The notes beneath the pieces are model-generated. The model was given only the letters and a program-made list of their open reading frames with translations, was not told the DNA's origin and made no database searches. From NCBI GenBank assembly GCA_009363875.1, contig CM018693.1:70602986-70666985 (forward strand): a stretch of DNA of 64,000 nucleotides, written 5' to 3'. Positions 9,821 to 21,665 of this stretch are shown here, piece after piece. Numbering within the stretch: the first letter of the stretch is position 1; every line of letters begins with the position of its first letter. Origin of the DNA: Mikania micrantha. Lineage: Eukaryota; Streptophyta; Magnoliopsida; Asterales; Asteraceae. The translations under genes and the position numbers were made by a program.

Positions 9821-11925
9821 ATGATCAGAATGCCGCCGAGGAGACAGCCTCCCTTGATACAGCTACCACAACGAGACTTGGCTCCACAATCCTCCACATC
9901 GTCACCAAATGATTCACCACCACCACCTCCTCCACCTCCCCCTCCTCCTCCTCCATTGACTAATCAACCATCTGGTTCGGGCACAACACCGACTCTGGAT
10001 CCTGCTACTATCGCTCTGGTGACGTTACTGAGTTTCTAGATGACAAATCAGATGAAAGAAGCAATACCGGAGATGTTCCTTCGTCTCCGCAATGAAATTA
10101 ACAACACTGGCAACTCATCTGGAGAAGCCAGTGGAAATACTGGAGGTTCATCTCATTACTCCTACAAGTCATTTGTAGGATGTAAACCACCCATCTTTAG
10201 TGGGTCTGAAGGAGCCGTTGGATTAATCCAATGGATTGAGAAGATCGAGACAACTTTGGATCTCTGTAGCTGCCCCGAACACCACAAGGTCCGTTACTCA
10301 GCTGGAACATTCAGCAAACGGGCTCTGACCTGGTGGAACGGTCAGATCAATGCCCGAGGAAGAGAGGAAGCTATGGCGAAGCCATGGGAAGACTTCAAGA
10401 CACTGCTGAGAACAGAATTCTGCCCCAAGAATGAGCTGCAGAAACTGGAGGTTGAATTATCCAACCATGTGATGAAGGGACAGATCATATGGGGTACACT
10501 ACTCGTTATCGAGTTAGTTGCTTTGGTGCCGGACATGGTACCAACTTAAGAAAAGAGGATAGACCGTTATGTAGGTGGACTCCCCGCCTTCATTCAGGGC
10601 ATGGTTGTTTCAGCCAACCCTACCACTGCTGAGTCTGCTGTGAGATTGTCTGGGAAACTCACTGACCACATGGTAGCCTCTGGAGTTCTAAAGAAGGAGG
10701 CTGAACCCAACAAGAACAAAGCAGAGTCCTCAAAGAAACCCCTCCACCATCAGAAGAAGAAACAGAAGACCATCAAGAACTACACGGTGGCTACACCTCT
10801 CCAACAAGTAGCAGCAGCACCACAAAACCCTAACCGCAAACCCCACACTAGCACGTTTCCTCTGTGTGCCAAGTGTCAGTATCATCATATTTCCAACACT
10901 CCCTGCAAGCAATGCACGGGATGTGGAAGAAAGGGCCATTGGGTCCAACACTGCCGGATGACACCTAACCAAGTAGTCAACCATGCTGCTTTGGCTCTCC
11001 CTCCACCAGCTAATCAGAACAATGGTGGATGCTATAACTGTGGCAAACAAGGCCACTTTGCTAAGAACTGCCCGAAGAAGGCACAACCAGCAGTTCAAGC
11101 ACCCCGTGGACGAGCATTTGCCATCGGAGCACCTGCTGCACGCCAGGACCCAAATGTGGTCACTGGTACGTTTCTCTTACATGACTGTTATGCATCTGTT
11201 CTATTTGATACTGGTGCGGATCAGAGTTTTATCTCTACCGATTTTGCATGCCGACTAGATTTCATAGAGGAACAGTTAGACTCCCCTTATATTATAGAAG
11301 TAGCTAACGGGAAACAGATCACAGTTAGTACAATTTATAGGAACTGCCCATTGACACTTAATGGTTATACATTTACCATCGATTTGATACCGATGGAGCA
11401 GGGTAGTTTCGACATCATTGTTGGAATGGATTGCCTTTCTTCTAATCGAGTGGAAGTCATCTGTTCTGAAAAGCTGCTTCGAATCCCATTGCCGGGTGAT
11501 CGTGTATTGGAAGTAAAGGGGGACCAAGCAAAAAGAAGTATCAAAATCATCTCTTGCATAAAGGCGCGTAAGTGTCTACAGAAGCATTGCGTGGCGTTTT
11601 TGGCTCATGTGGTGGAAAAGGAGAAAGAGAAGAAAAAGATTCAAGATGTACCGGTAGTGAAAGAATATCCTGAAGTGTTTCCTGAAGACCTACCAGGTTT
11701 GCCTCCTGTGCGACCGGTAGAGTTTCGCATTGATCTAATTCCTGGAGCAACCCCCGTTGCTAAATCTCCTTATAGGTAAGCACCTTCAGAGATGCAGGAA
11801 TTGTCAAATCAGTTACAGGAGCTACTTGACAAGGGTTTCATCAGACCGAGCTACTCACCTTGGGGAGCTCCGGTCTTGTTCGTGAAGAAGAAAGACGGAT
11901 CGTTCAGAATGCGGACTCTTGTTTG
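9821..11925 (+). pseudogene. Tekay-type gypsy gag-protease-RT start, truncated
   Basis: Starts with ATG at 9821 or 9830 (MPPRR). A proline run follows at about 9920-9955, then the retrotransposon gag domain (LIQWIEKIETTLDL, ALTWWNGQI), two CCHC knuckles (10914-10955, CTGCGRKGHWVQHC; 11030-11071, CYNCGKQGHFAKNC) and an aspartic protease with DTGADQSF at 11207. The pol linker ends in the first RT block, PWGAPVLF..KKDGSFRM. Breaks: in-frame TAG at 10037, frameshift damage about 10470-10550, TAA at 11777. At 11905-11925 the RT sequence passes into inverted LTR sequence. The family makes virus-like particles in the cytoplasm and copies its RNA into DNA. This copy cannot make Pol. Confidence 0.93.
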
Positions 11926-11967
11926 TTGATGTCTAATCTACTATCACAGAATGCGCACTCTTGTTTG
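11905..11967. other. Fusion junction with microhomology and filler copy
   Basis: RT sequence of the + element ends at CAGAATG, which is also present in the inverted LTR. The 21 bases at 11905-11925 then repeat, with one change, at 11947-11967. Between them LTR sequence starts at 11926. This is the pattern of microhomology joining with a short templated insertion. Confidence 0.7.
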
Positions 11968-14128
11968 TAGGCTAAGTATCTTCGGTTCCTGAGTTATTTT
12001 ATAAGAGTTTGAATACGATAAGTACGCGTAATAGTCGTTGTGCCTAAGATTTGATCTTGGTGTGTGCAACTAAGTGTCCTAAAATGCTAAGTGCCTCTAT
12101 GATCTAATCCTACTTAGTCACCCTTGTTATGACCCCAATTTCCCATTTTTAATTAAAGTAACTTACTCATAAGATTTTACAAAATTTGGGCAGAGTTTCC
12201 CTTTGTTTTTAGTTCAAATCCAGACAGTTTATGTTGTCTATTTATAAACAATTTCCCAAACAATTCAAATCAAACCTTTAACATTTAATTTTACATATTT
12301 AAGTACAAAATACTGTTTCATTTAAAAGGGGTTCTAATCAAACTTATAATTTAATTAAAGAAATCATTATCAAAATTGATGCTTAGATTAATCATATTAG
12401 ATTAACCTTAGTATGTTACTAGATCTTCGTCTTTGATAGTTCTTTGTTCGTCAGTGTATATGAATTAACTTAGAATGATTCAATGGAACAATCTAATTTA
12501 AATCATATACCCACATATGAGATTACTAAGTGCTAGAGGTAAATATAGAAATTAAGACTAACACTTTATGCAATATCATTCACCAATACTTGTTCCTTAG
12601 TTCGTTCTAAGATTTGAGTACTCATATATTCATTTCCTTGTTCTTACAACTAAATTCAATAGTCCTGGGTACTTAATTTCCTTGATCAGCTAAAACTTGG
12701 TTTCAACAACAATGAGGGCAGCGAACCTATTGAGGTTCAAGGTAGGTTCGGCGAACCATTAGTGATTAGGTTCGGCGAACCCTTATGGTTCGTTGCTTGT
12801 AGGTTCGTGATCAAAGGTTCGTTACTGTCAAAGGTTCGTGTCATTGGTACCAGGTTCGGTTGACATAGGTTCGTCTGTCTATGGTTCGTTCCTTCTAGGT
12901 TCGTTAGCCTAAGGTTCGGCTGGTCTAGGTTCGTCTCCCTCAGGATCGTGACAACATAGGTTCGCTTGACACAGGTTCGCATGGTCTAGGGTTCGGCCAG
13001 GCCGGTTCGTTGCAGGTGATAGCCACAGGTTCACAGCAGGCATCAGGGTTCGTGAATCAGAGGGTTGCAGGGTTCGTTGCAGAGGCCATGCAGGCTCTAC
13101 AGGTTCGTTGCAGTCAAGGGTTCGGCCCAACTAAGGTTCGGCTAGTGGAAACAAGGGTTCGGCCGCCAATCCATCCACGAACCTGCAATCCTCATGTTAA
13201 CCATTGACTTAGACCTGTTACAACACAAATTCTACACCTTCCTAGTTGTCTACTAGTGCTTATCTCAACGGTTTTAAGTGTTTAAAACTAATTATCATGA
13301 CTACAACTAAAAAGGGCTCGTGAACACCTTAAAACCGAATTTAAAGTGGTCATTTACCTTTGATTTCGTGGATGGAAGCTCAAAATACTTGTACTTCTGT
13401 AATTTACAAGATGAAAGGATCCTAATGACACCAACTATGCTCGATTCTGGCTAGAAATGAAAGAGATCCTCTAGAGATACCCGGTAGATCAGTCTCGTTC
13501 GGTTTCGCGTTAAATGCCGGTTCGCGAGGTTTTCGCGATAAAACGACACGGTTTATAAAAATAGAATTCATTTAATTATTCAAGGTTGTGATTCCTAATA
13601 AATTAACTAATATCTTTTTATTCATTTAAATTTAATATATTTAATTACTGTTTAAATTGAATCGTATGGTCGTCGCGCGTATTCGTTCGAATCGTCACCC
13701 GTACGAACACGACGATAACTATACTTTTCAATCTTGTTTTCTAATTATCAGATATCATTCAGAACGTTAAACTGTCAGATTTATTTCTACAGATCGTCAC
13801 CTATACGAATAAACCATCAATTTAGCATCCACATAACAACATCCTTGTATTTTGTTCTATAAAGCCTCACATACGTTTATACATAATAATCCTAAAAAAT
13901 AATCACATGATGGCTCTGTGTTGCCAGATAATTATCTGACTCAAGAACCATTGTTCTGAACTGTGTTTCTGTTAAATGTTTCTGAATTTGCTCTATGATA
14001 ACACAAAATGATAATGATAAATGATATGAATATGAAACGTACTGAAATGTATATGGTTCGTACCTGTTTTACTGTTTATATACTGTAGAGATCACTGTTC
14101 CGGTGACGGTTCCGGCACTGATGTTACA
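11926..14128 (-). mobile_element. LTR C': truncated 3' LTR of inverted Tekay element
   Basis: Matches LTR C from 20404 to 22724 almost base for base (a few percent different by eye), so the two are the LTRs of one fairly young insertion. The outer ~1.5 kb, including the acceptor end, is missing because of the fusion at 11926. A further 115 bp is missing at 13472-13477, where LTR C has two copies of tagaga (21948-21953 and 22063-22068). The inner end is ...GATGTTACA at 14128. Confidence 0.9.
12714..13190 (-). repeat. GGTTCG hexamer array (LTR C')
   Basis: More than twenty GGTTCG copies, some as the palindrome GGTTCGGCGAACC (about 12746 and 12769). Spacing is irregular. Nearly identical to 21190-21665. 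Confidence 0.88.
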
Positions 14129-14140
14129 GTCTCCCCTTGT
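14129..14140 (-). other. Polypurine tract of inverted Tekay element
   Basis: The minus strand reads acaaggggagac directly before the 3' LTR, the usual primer for plus-strand DNA synthesis. Confidence 0.75.
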
Positions 14141-14162
14141 TAGAGAACTTTCGTTCTGAAAT

Positions 14163-15229
14163 TTAAGAGTTGTTATCGGGTACAGCTTCCTCTTCAAACA
14201 GTTGGGGATACTTTAACTTCATATGATCTTCACATTCCCAAGTAAACTCATGTCCGCGTCTTGAGTTCCATCTAACATTTACAATCGGAATACGGCTTCG
14301 CCTCAGTTGTTTAACCTTGCGATCCATAATTTCTAAAGGTTCCTCGATAAAGTGTAACTGTTCATCGACTTGAATTTCTTCGATTGGAGTGACGAGTGAC
14401 TCGTCAGCAAGGCATTTCTTTAAATTTGAGACGTGAAACACGTCATGCACCCCACTGAGCTCATCAGGTAATCTCAGTCTATACGCCACAGGACCAATAA
14501 GCTCGATGATCTCGAACGGTCCCACGTATCTTGGTGCTAATTTGCCTTTCTTTCCATAGCGTACAACGCCTTTCCATGGGGAAACCTTCAACATTACACG
14601 GTCTCCCACTTGGAATTTCAACGGCTTGCGCCGTTTGTTAGCGTAACTCTTTTGTCTGCTCCTTGTAGCTTGTAGTCTTCTTTGAATCTGAGCAATCTTA
14701 TCAGTGGTTTCCTGGATAAGTTCTGGCCCAGTTATTCGATTGTCTCGAACTTCAGTCCAACAGATCGGTGATCGACATTTCCGGCCATAGAGAGCCTCGA
14801 ATGGTGCACATCCGATACTGCTGTGGTAACTGTTATTGTAGGAGAACTCGATCAGTGGCAAATGGGAGTCCCAGTTCCCACCGAAGTCCAATACACAGGT
14901 TCTTAACATGTCCTCTAGGGTCTGGATAGTACGTTCGCTTTGACCATCCGTTTGTGGGTGGTAAGCTGTACTCAGATTTAACTGTGTCCCTAGAGATTTC
15001 TGCAGTGATTGCCAGAACCTTGATGTAAATCTGCTGTCTCGATCAGAAATAATAGACAATGGCACACCGTGGCGTACCACTATCTCGTTGATGTACAATC
15101 TTGCCAGTTTATCCATCGTGAAAGTCTCACGCATAGGCAAGAAGTGAGCAAATTTTGTTAAACGGTCAATGATCACCCAAATTGTATCGTGACCACTGGA
15201 AGTGCGGGGTAGCTTGGTAATGAAATCCA
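14163..15229 (-). pseudogene. Tekay pol: integrase core and chromodomain
   Basis: The frame runs from MDFITKLPRTSS to the pol stop at 14163 without a break (355 residues). The integrase core shows D in DRLTKFAHFLPM, D in SDRDSRFTSRFW and E in HPQTDGQSERTIQTLE, so all three catalytic acids are present. A GPFEIIE..GPVAYRL block follows. The C-terminal chromodomain-like segment (EEPLEIMDRKVKQLRR, VRWNSRRGHEFTWECED, LKYPQLF) is the mark of Tekay/Del chromoviruses and is thought to steer insertion into heterochromatin. The part is intact, but the upstream polyprotein is broken, so it is counted as a pseudogene fragment. Confidence 0.93.
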
Positions 15230-17504
15230 TTGCTATTTGTTCCCACTTCCAGAGCGAAATTTCAGGCTGTTCCAGTAGACCAGACAGTCTCTGGTGTTCC
15301 GCCTATACCTTCGCACACGTTAGACATTGACCGACGTATTCGGCTATGTCTTTCTTCATTCCAGGCCACCAATAAAATCCACACAAGTCTTGGTACATTT
15401 TATCAGCACCTGGATGAACTTAGTATTTAGTCTTGTGTGCTTCATCGAAGATAAGTTTTCTCAATTCATCTACCGCCGGTATCCGTATACGTTCTCGGTA
15501 ATAGATCATTCCATCGGGCTTCGTGTCAAACAGTTTTTTTGCTCCGCAATCAAGTTCTTTTTTCAGATTACCTCGGTCAAGTGCTTCTTGTTGCGCTTGA
15601 ATAATCTTGTCACTTAAACTGGTCTGCACGGTTATCCCCATTGCTCTAACACGTTGGGGTTTGACCCGTTCCTTCCGGTTCAAGGCATCAGCTACAACGT
15701 TCGCCTTTCCCGGATGGTACTTGATCACACAATCATAGTCATTCAGAAGTTCAACCCAACGGCGTTGTCACATGTTGAGCTCCTTCTGATCAAAGATGTG
15801 CTGCAGAGTCTTGTGATCAGTTAATATGGTACATTTAGTGCCATATAGGTAATGTCTCCAGATCTTCAATGCGAAGATTACAGCTCCAAGCTCAAGATCA
15901 TGAGTAGTGTAGTTCTTCTCATGAACTTTTTACTGTCTTGATGCATAGGCTATGACTTTGTCCCGTTGCATTAGTACGCAACCAAGTCCCTGATGGGAAG
16001 CATCACAATAGACAACAAAGTCATCACATCCTTCTGGGAGAGATAGAATTGGAGCATCACACAATTTATGTTTCAATGTCTGGAAAGCATCTTTTTGTTT
16101 CTGCTCCCAGAAAAACGGTTCTCTTTTCTGAGTTAACTTGGTGAAAGGCAGAGCTATCTTAGAAAATTTCGAGATGAACCTTCTATAATACCCTGCCAAT
16201 CCCAAAAAAGACCGTATCTCCGTCGGTGTCTTCGGAGTACCCCAGTTCTTTATCGCCTCGATCTTGGCAGGGTCTACGTGTATTCCCTCACTGTTGACCA
16301 CATGACCCAGAAATTGAACTTCTCTTAGCCAAAATTCACATTTGGAGAATTTGGCATAGAGTTTCTTTTCCTTCAACAGCTTCAGGATCTTTCTGAGGTG
16401 TTGCTCATGCTCTGTTTTGTTCTTGGAATAAATCAGTATGTCATCAATAAGGACAATGACAAACTGATCCAAGTACGGCTTGCACACTCGGTTCATGAGG
16501 TCCATGAAAACCGCTGGTGCATTTGTCAATCCGAAGGGCATCACCATGAATTCATAGTGTCCGAATCTTGTTCGGAAGGCCGTTTTCGGTATGTCTTCAT
16601 CTTGAACTCTAAGCTGATGGTATCCAGACCGCAAGTCAATCTTTGAGAAGTATTGAGATCCTTACAGTTGGTCAAACAAATCATCAATCCTCGGCAATGG
16701 ATACCGATTCTTGATGGTTAGTTTGTTCAGCTCCCTGTAATCTATACACATTCTAAACGATCCGTCTTTCTTCTTCATAAACAAGACCGGAGCTCCCCAA
16801 GGTGAGTAGCTCGGTCTGATGAAACCCTTGTCAAGTAGCTCCTGTAACTGGTTTGACAATTCCTGCATCTCTGAATGTGCTAACCTGTAAGGAGATTTAG
16901 CAACAGGAGTTGCTCCAGGAATTAAGTCAATACGAAACTCTACCGGTCGCACAGGAGGCAAACCTGGCAGGTCTTCAACAAAGACTTCCGGATATTCCTT
17001 CACTACCGGTACGTCTTGAATCTTCTTCTTATCCTTCTCTTTTTCCACCACGTGAGCCAAGAATGCCACGCACCGCTTCTGTAGACACTTACGTGCCTTT
17101 AGGCAAGAGATGATTTTGACACTGCTTTTTGCTTGATCACCTTTAACTTCCAATACGCAATCACTCGGCAATGGAATTCGAAGCAGCTTTTCAAAACAGA
17201 TGACTTCCACTCAATTAAGAGAAAGCCAATCCATTCCCACAATGATGTCAAAACTACCCAACTCCATCGGTATCAAATCGATGGTGAATGTATGACCATT
17301 AAGTGTCAATGGGCAATTTCTATAAACTGTACTAACTGTAATCTGTTTCCCGTTAGCTACTTCTACAATGTAAGGGGAATCTAACTGTTCTTCTATAGAA
17401 TCTAATTGGCATGCAAAATCGGCAGAGATAAAACTCTGATCCGCACCAGTGTCAAATAGAACAGATGCATAAAATTCATGTAAGAGAAACGTACCAGTGA
17501 CCAC
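15230..17504 (-). pseudogene. Tekay pol: protease, RT, RNase H, integrase zinc region
   Basis: One reading frame continues from 17504 to 14163 and is broken only by stop codons (near 17208, 16660, 15927, 15765, 15420 and about 15305). The protease shows DTGADQSF (about 17431-17453). RT shows GAPVLFMKKKDGSFRMCIDYRELN, MPFGLTNAPAVF and the catalytic box LIDDILIYS near 16434-16454. RNase H begins FVVYCDASHQGLGCVL (about 15990). The HHCC zinc region precedes the integrase core. Several stops fit transitions in CAA, CAG or CGA codons (TGA near 17208 stands where the + copy has CGA). Both RT aspartates are kept. Confidence 0.92.
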
Positions 17505-18839
17505 ATTTGGGTCCTGGCGTGCAGCTGGTGCTCCGATGGCAAAGGCTCGTCCACGGGTGCTTGAACTGCTGGTTGTGCCTTCTTTGGGCAGTTCTTCGCA
17601 AAGTGGCCTTGTTCGCCACAGTTATAGCATCCACTGTTGTTCTGATTAGCTGGTGGAGGGAGAATCAAAGCAGCGTTGTTGACTGCTGGGTTAGGTGTCA
17701 TCCGGCAATGTTGGACCCAATGGCCCTTTCTTCCACATCCCGTGCATTGCTTGCAGGGAGTGTCAGCAGTATGATGATATTGACACTTGGCACACAGAGG
17801 AAACGTGCCAGTGTAGGGTTTGCGGTTAAGGTTTTGTGGTGCTGCTGCTACTTGTTGAAGAGGTGTGGCCATTGTGTACTTCGTGATTAGTTTCTTCTTC
17901 TTCTTCTGATGGTGGTGGGGTTTCTTTGAAGATTCAGCTTTGTTCTTACTGGGTTCAGCCTCCTTCTTTAGGATTCCAGAGGCTACCATGAGGTCAGTGA
18001 GTTTCCCAGACAATCTCACTGCAGACTCGACAGTGGTAGGGTTGGCTGAAACAACCATGCCCTGAATGCAGGCGGGAAGTCCACCCACATATCTGTCTAT
18101 TCTCTTCTCTAAAGTTGGTACCATGTCTGGCACCAAAGCAGCTAACTCGTGGTAACGAGTAGTGTACCCCATGTGATCAGCCCCCTTCATCACATGGTTG
18201 GATAGTTCAACCTCCAGTTTCTGTAACTCGTTCTTGGGACAGAATTATGTTCTCAACAAAGTCTTGAAGTCTTCCCATGGCATGGCCATGGCTTCCACTC
18301 TTCCTCGGGCGTTGATCTTACCGTTCCACCAGGTCAGAGCCCGTTTGTTGAATGTTCCAGCTGAGTAACAGACCTTGTGGTGTTCGGGGCAACTGCAGAG
18401 ATCCAAGGTTGTCTCGATCTTCTCAATCCATTGGATTAATCCAATGGCTCCTTCAGACCCACTAAAGCTGGGTGGTTTACATCCTACAAAGGACTTGTAG
18501 GAGTAATGAGATAAACCTCCAGTATTTCCACTGGCTTCTCCTGATGAGTTGCCAGTGTTATTGAGCTCGTTACGGAGACGAAGGAACATCTCCGGTATTG
18601 CCTCTTTCATCTGATTTGTCATCTGGCTACTCAGTAACGTCACCAGAGCGATAGTAGCAGGATCCAGAGTCGGTGTTGAGCCCGAACTAGATGGTTGAGT
18701 AATCAAGAGGTGGAGGAGGAGGAGGTGGAGGAGGTGGTGGTGGTGAATCATTTGGTGATGGTGTGGAGGAGTGTGGAGCCAAGTCTTGTGCTGGTAGAGG
18801 TAACAAGGGAGGTAGTCTTCGCGGCGGCATTCTGATCAT
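17505..18839 (-). pseudogene. Tekay gag
   Basis: ATG at 18839 or 18830 (MPPRR), as in the + copy. A frameshift lies in the proline/histidine-coding CCA/CCT run near 18720, a TAA at 18245, and a one-base loss near 17552 just before the protease. Domains: gag core (SHYSYKSFVGCKPPSF, LIQWIEKIETTLDL, ALTWWNGKI), second gag part (TRYHELAALVPDMVP, GLPACIQGMV), two CCHC knuckles at 17705-17746 and 17588-17629. Gag would form the particle and bind genomic RNA. Confidence 0.92.
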
Positions 18840-18911
18840 AACCAATAAAGTCATCGGTTAGTGCAATGATCGAATACAGAAGACAGTATGCAAGTAAGCC
18901 TTAAATCCTAA

Positions 18912-18924
18912 GGCTCTGATACCA
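18912..18924 (-). other. Primer binding site of inverted Tekay element
   Basis: The minus strand reads TGGTATCAGAGCC immediately inside LTR C (whose end is at 18928). Confidence 0.9.
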
Positions 18925-19413
18925 ATCTGTCACACCCCGAGCCGGCGGGGTTGGATCGAAGTCCCCGTCGGGCAGAAGGTTCCCGGGGCGCGATATCGTG
19001 AGTGATAATCAAAAGTGATCAGAATGTTTACATTGCACATGATATGAATGAGAAATGCTAAATAGAATAGAATTACAAAGTTAAATTACATCCGAATCGT
19101 TCATAATTTAACAATGTAAATCTATTATAACATCATAAGATAACTATCTTGTAACTGCACAAGATATACAAAATAATGGTATGATGATGTTTCCAAAAAT
19201 ATGCAGGTCCAAAAATACTAAGTCTTCTATCTGAAGTCCTAGTCCAAAAGCATAAGCTTCCTAGTTGACCTGTTCGTCACCTGTGAAGTCATGCAAAAAT
19301 AAAATCAACACATGGTTGGTGAGTTCATATAGTCTAGTAATTGAAAATGATTTGAAAACCTCTTTCGGTAAAGACCCTAACCTCATTAACTTCACATGTA
19401 ATATCCAGATCGG

Positions 19414-19434
19414 TATGCTTATATATTGGGCATA
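19414..19434 (-). promoter_or_regulatory. Palindromic TATATATAAG box (LTR C)
   Basis: Same box as in LTR A, with one change in the core (TATATATT). Confidence 0.55.
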
Positions 19435-19929
19435 TGTAGGGTCGAACTTACCGCCCGCCCAGCCACCGTCCCACCACATACTAATCCGTATATGACGCTG
19501 TTGTTAATGATAGTTAAGCATTTTTACCCTTCTCATTAAACCCAAAAATCCATCTGTTCTTTATCCCTGTAATTACAATCATTTGAAATCCATGTTGATT
19601 TCATAAGTTCATCATACAATATGATCAACCACAGCAATTGTAGAAACAATTATAAATGCATTATTTAATAAATAAATAAACATTTTATAAAATCTAAGTC
19701 CTAATGATTGGGGCCTTGGTCAACTCGAGTAGACTAGTCTGTCAATCTAGGTACTTAGTAGTTAGGGAATCTGTAAATATCATCAAACATATGACCTACA
19801 AATCAAACGGTCTAGCTAGGACTTCTTGAAATGTAGGGTTTTTGTTTCGTTCTTGATTCGTTTTGGCATATGTTATCTTTGATATTTCCCAGGCTTTCCC
19901 TTGAAAATGATTTATTGACTCGTCTGATT

Positions 19930-20190
19930 CTGTTACAAGATGTACTTGATTCGTTGTTCAACAAACACTTGGTTTGTTGAACATTGAATATTACCTTTGC
20001 AAAGATTGTTCCGTTTGATTCGTTGAAATCCCACACTTGTTTCGTCAAAAATGTTTCGTTTGATTCGTTGAACTCACCCACTTGATTTGTCAAAATGTTT
20101 CGTTTGATTCGTTGAACTCACCCATTTGAATTGTCAAAATGTCTAGTTTGATTCCTTTGAAATGTTTTGATTCGTTTGAAATGTTTAGTT
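19930..20190 (-). repeat. TTCGTTTGATTCGTTGAA tandem array (LTR C)
   Basis: Shorter version of the LTR B array, units near 45 bases. The 93-codon minus frame at 19812-20093 is a repeat artefact. Confidence 0.75.
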
Positions 20191-21189
20191 TAACCCGATT
20201 ATTCACTTAATTTATAAGTAAATAAGCTTAGTAAAACTTGCATAAAATCTTCCTAGACATGGTCTAGGATAACATTTATATATGTAAAGCATATAAATTT
20301 AAAAGCATTTAAATAAACAATTTAAATAACAGTTTACGCATGCTTCTCAGCCCCGCGTTTTAAAGCAAAATGATAGAAAAGGGGCAATGAACTCACCTGT
20401 GTTGATGTCTAATGTACTATCACAGAATGCGCACTCTTGTTTGTAGGCTAAGTATCTTCGGTTCCTGAGTTATTTTATAAGAGTTTGAATACGATAAGTA
20501 CGCGTAATAGTCGTTGTGCCTAAGATTTGATCTTGGTGTGTGCAACTAAGTGTCCTAAAATGCTAAGTGCCTCTATGATCTAATCCTACTTAGTCACCCT
20601 TGTTATGACCCCAATTTCCCATTTTTAATTAAAGTAACTTACTCATAAGATTTTACAAAATTTGGGCAGAGTTTCCCCTTGTTTTTAGTTCAAATCCAGA
20701 CAGTTTATGTTGTCTATTTATAAACAATTTCCCAAACAATTCAAATCAAACCTTTAACATTTCATTTCACATATTTAAGTACAAAATACTGTTTCATTTA
20801 AAAGGGGTTCTAATCAAACTTATAATTTAATTAAAGAAATCATTATCAAAATTGATGCTTAGATTAATCATATTAGATTAACCTTAGTATGTTACTAGAT
20901 CTTCGTCTTTGATAGTTCTTTGTTCGTCAGTGTATATGAATTAACTTAGAATGATTCAATGGAACAATCTAATTTAAATCATATACCCACATATGAGATT
21001 ACTAAGTGCGAGAGGTAAATATAGAAATTAAGACTAACACTTTATGCAATATCATTCACCAATACTTGTTCCTTAGTTCGTTCTAAGATTTGAGTACTCT
21101 TATATTCATTTCCTTGTTCTTACAACTAAATTCAATAGTCCTGGGTACTGAATTTCCTTAATCAGCTAAAACTTGGTTTCAACAACAAT

Positions 21190-21665
21190 GAGGGCAGCGA
21201 ACCTATTGAGGTTCAAGGTAGGTTCGGCGAACCATTAGTGATTAGGTTCGGCGAACCCTTATGGTTCCTTGCTTGTAGGTTCGTGATCAAAGGTTGGTTA
21301 CTGTCAAAGGTTCGTGTCATTGGTACCAGGTTCGGTTGACATAGGTTCATCTGTCTATGGTTCGTTCATTCTAGGTTCGTTCGCCTAAGGTTCGGCTGGT
21401 CTAGGTTCGTCTCGCTCAGGTTCGTGACAACATAGGTTCGCTTGACACAGGTTCGCATGGTCTAGGGTTCGGCCAGGCAGGTTCGTTCCAGGTGATAGCT
21501 ACAGGTTCGCAGCAGGCATCAGGGTTCGTGAATCAGAGGGTTGCAGGGTTCGTTGCAGAGGCCATGCAGGCTCTACATGTTCGTTGCAGTCAAGGGTTCG
21601 GCCCAACTAAGGTTCGGCTAGTGGAAACAAGGGTTCGGCCGCCAATCCATCCACGAACCTGCAAT
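21190..21665 (-). repeat. GGTTCG hexamer array (LTR C)
   Basis: Near-identical partner of 12714-13190, more than twenty hexamers. Confidence 0.88.

Larger units (their letters stand above)
19281..20396 (-). other. Predicted LTR intron in LTR C
   Basis: Donor AG|GTGAGT at 20398-20391 and acceptor GACTTCACAG ending at 19281; 1,116 bp. The acceptor differs by one base from TTCTCAG in LTRs A and B but keeps AG and the following GTGACG. Confidence 0.42.

Noticed and set aside
10730..11098. 122-codon minus frame opposite gag
   Set aside because: Shadow of the gag zinc-knuckle region; the matching antisense frame at 17507-17890 in the other copy is the same shadow.
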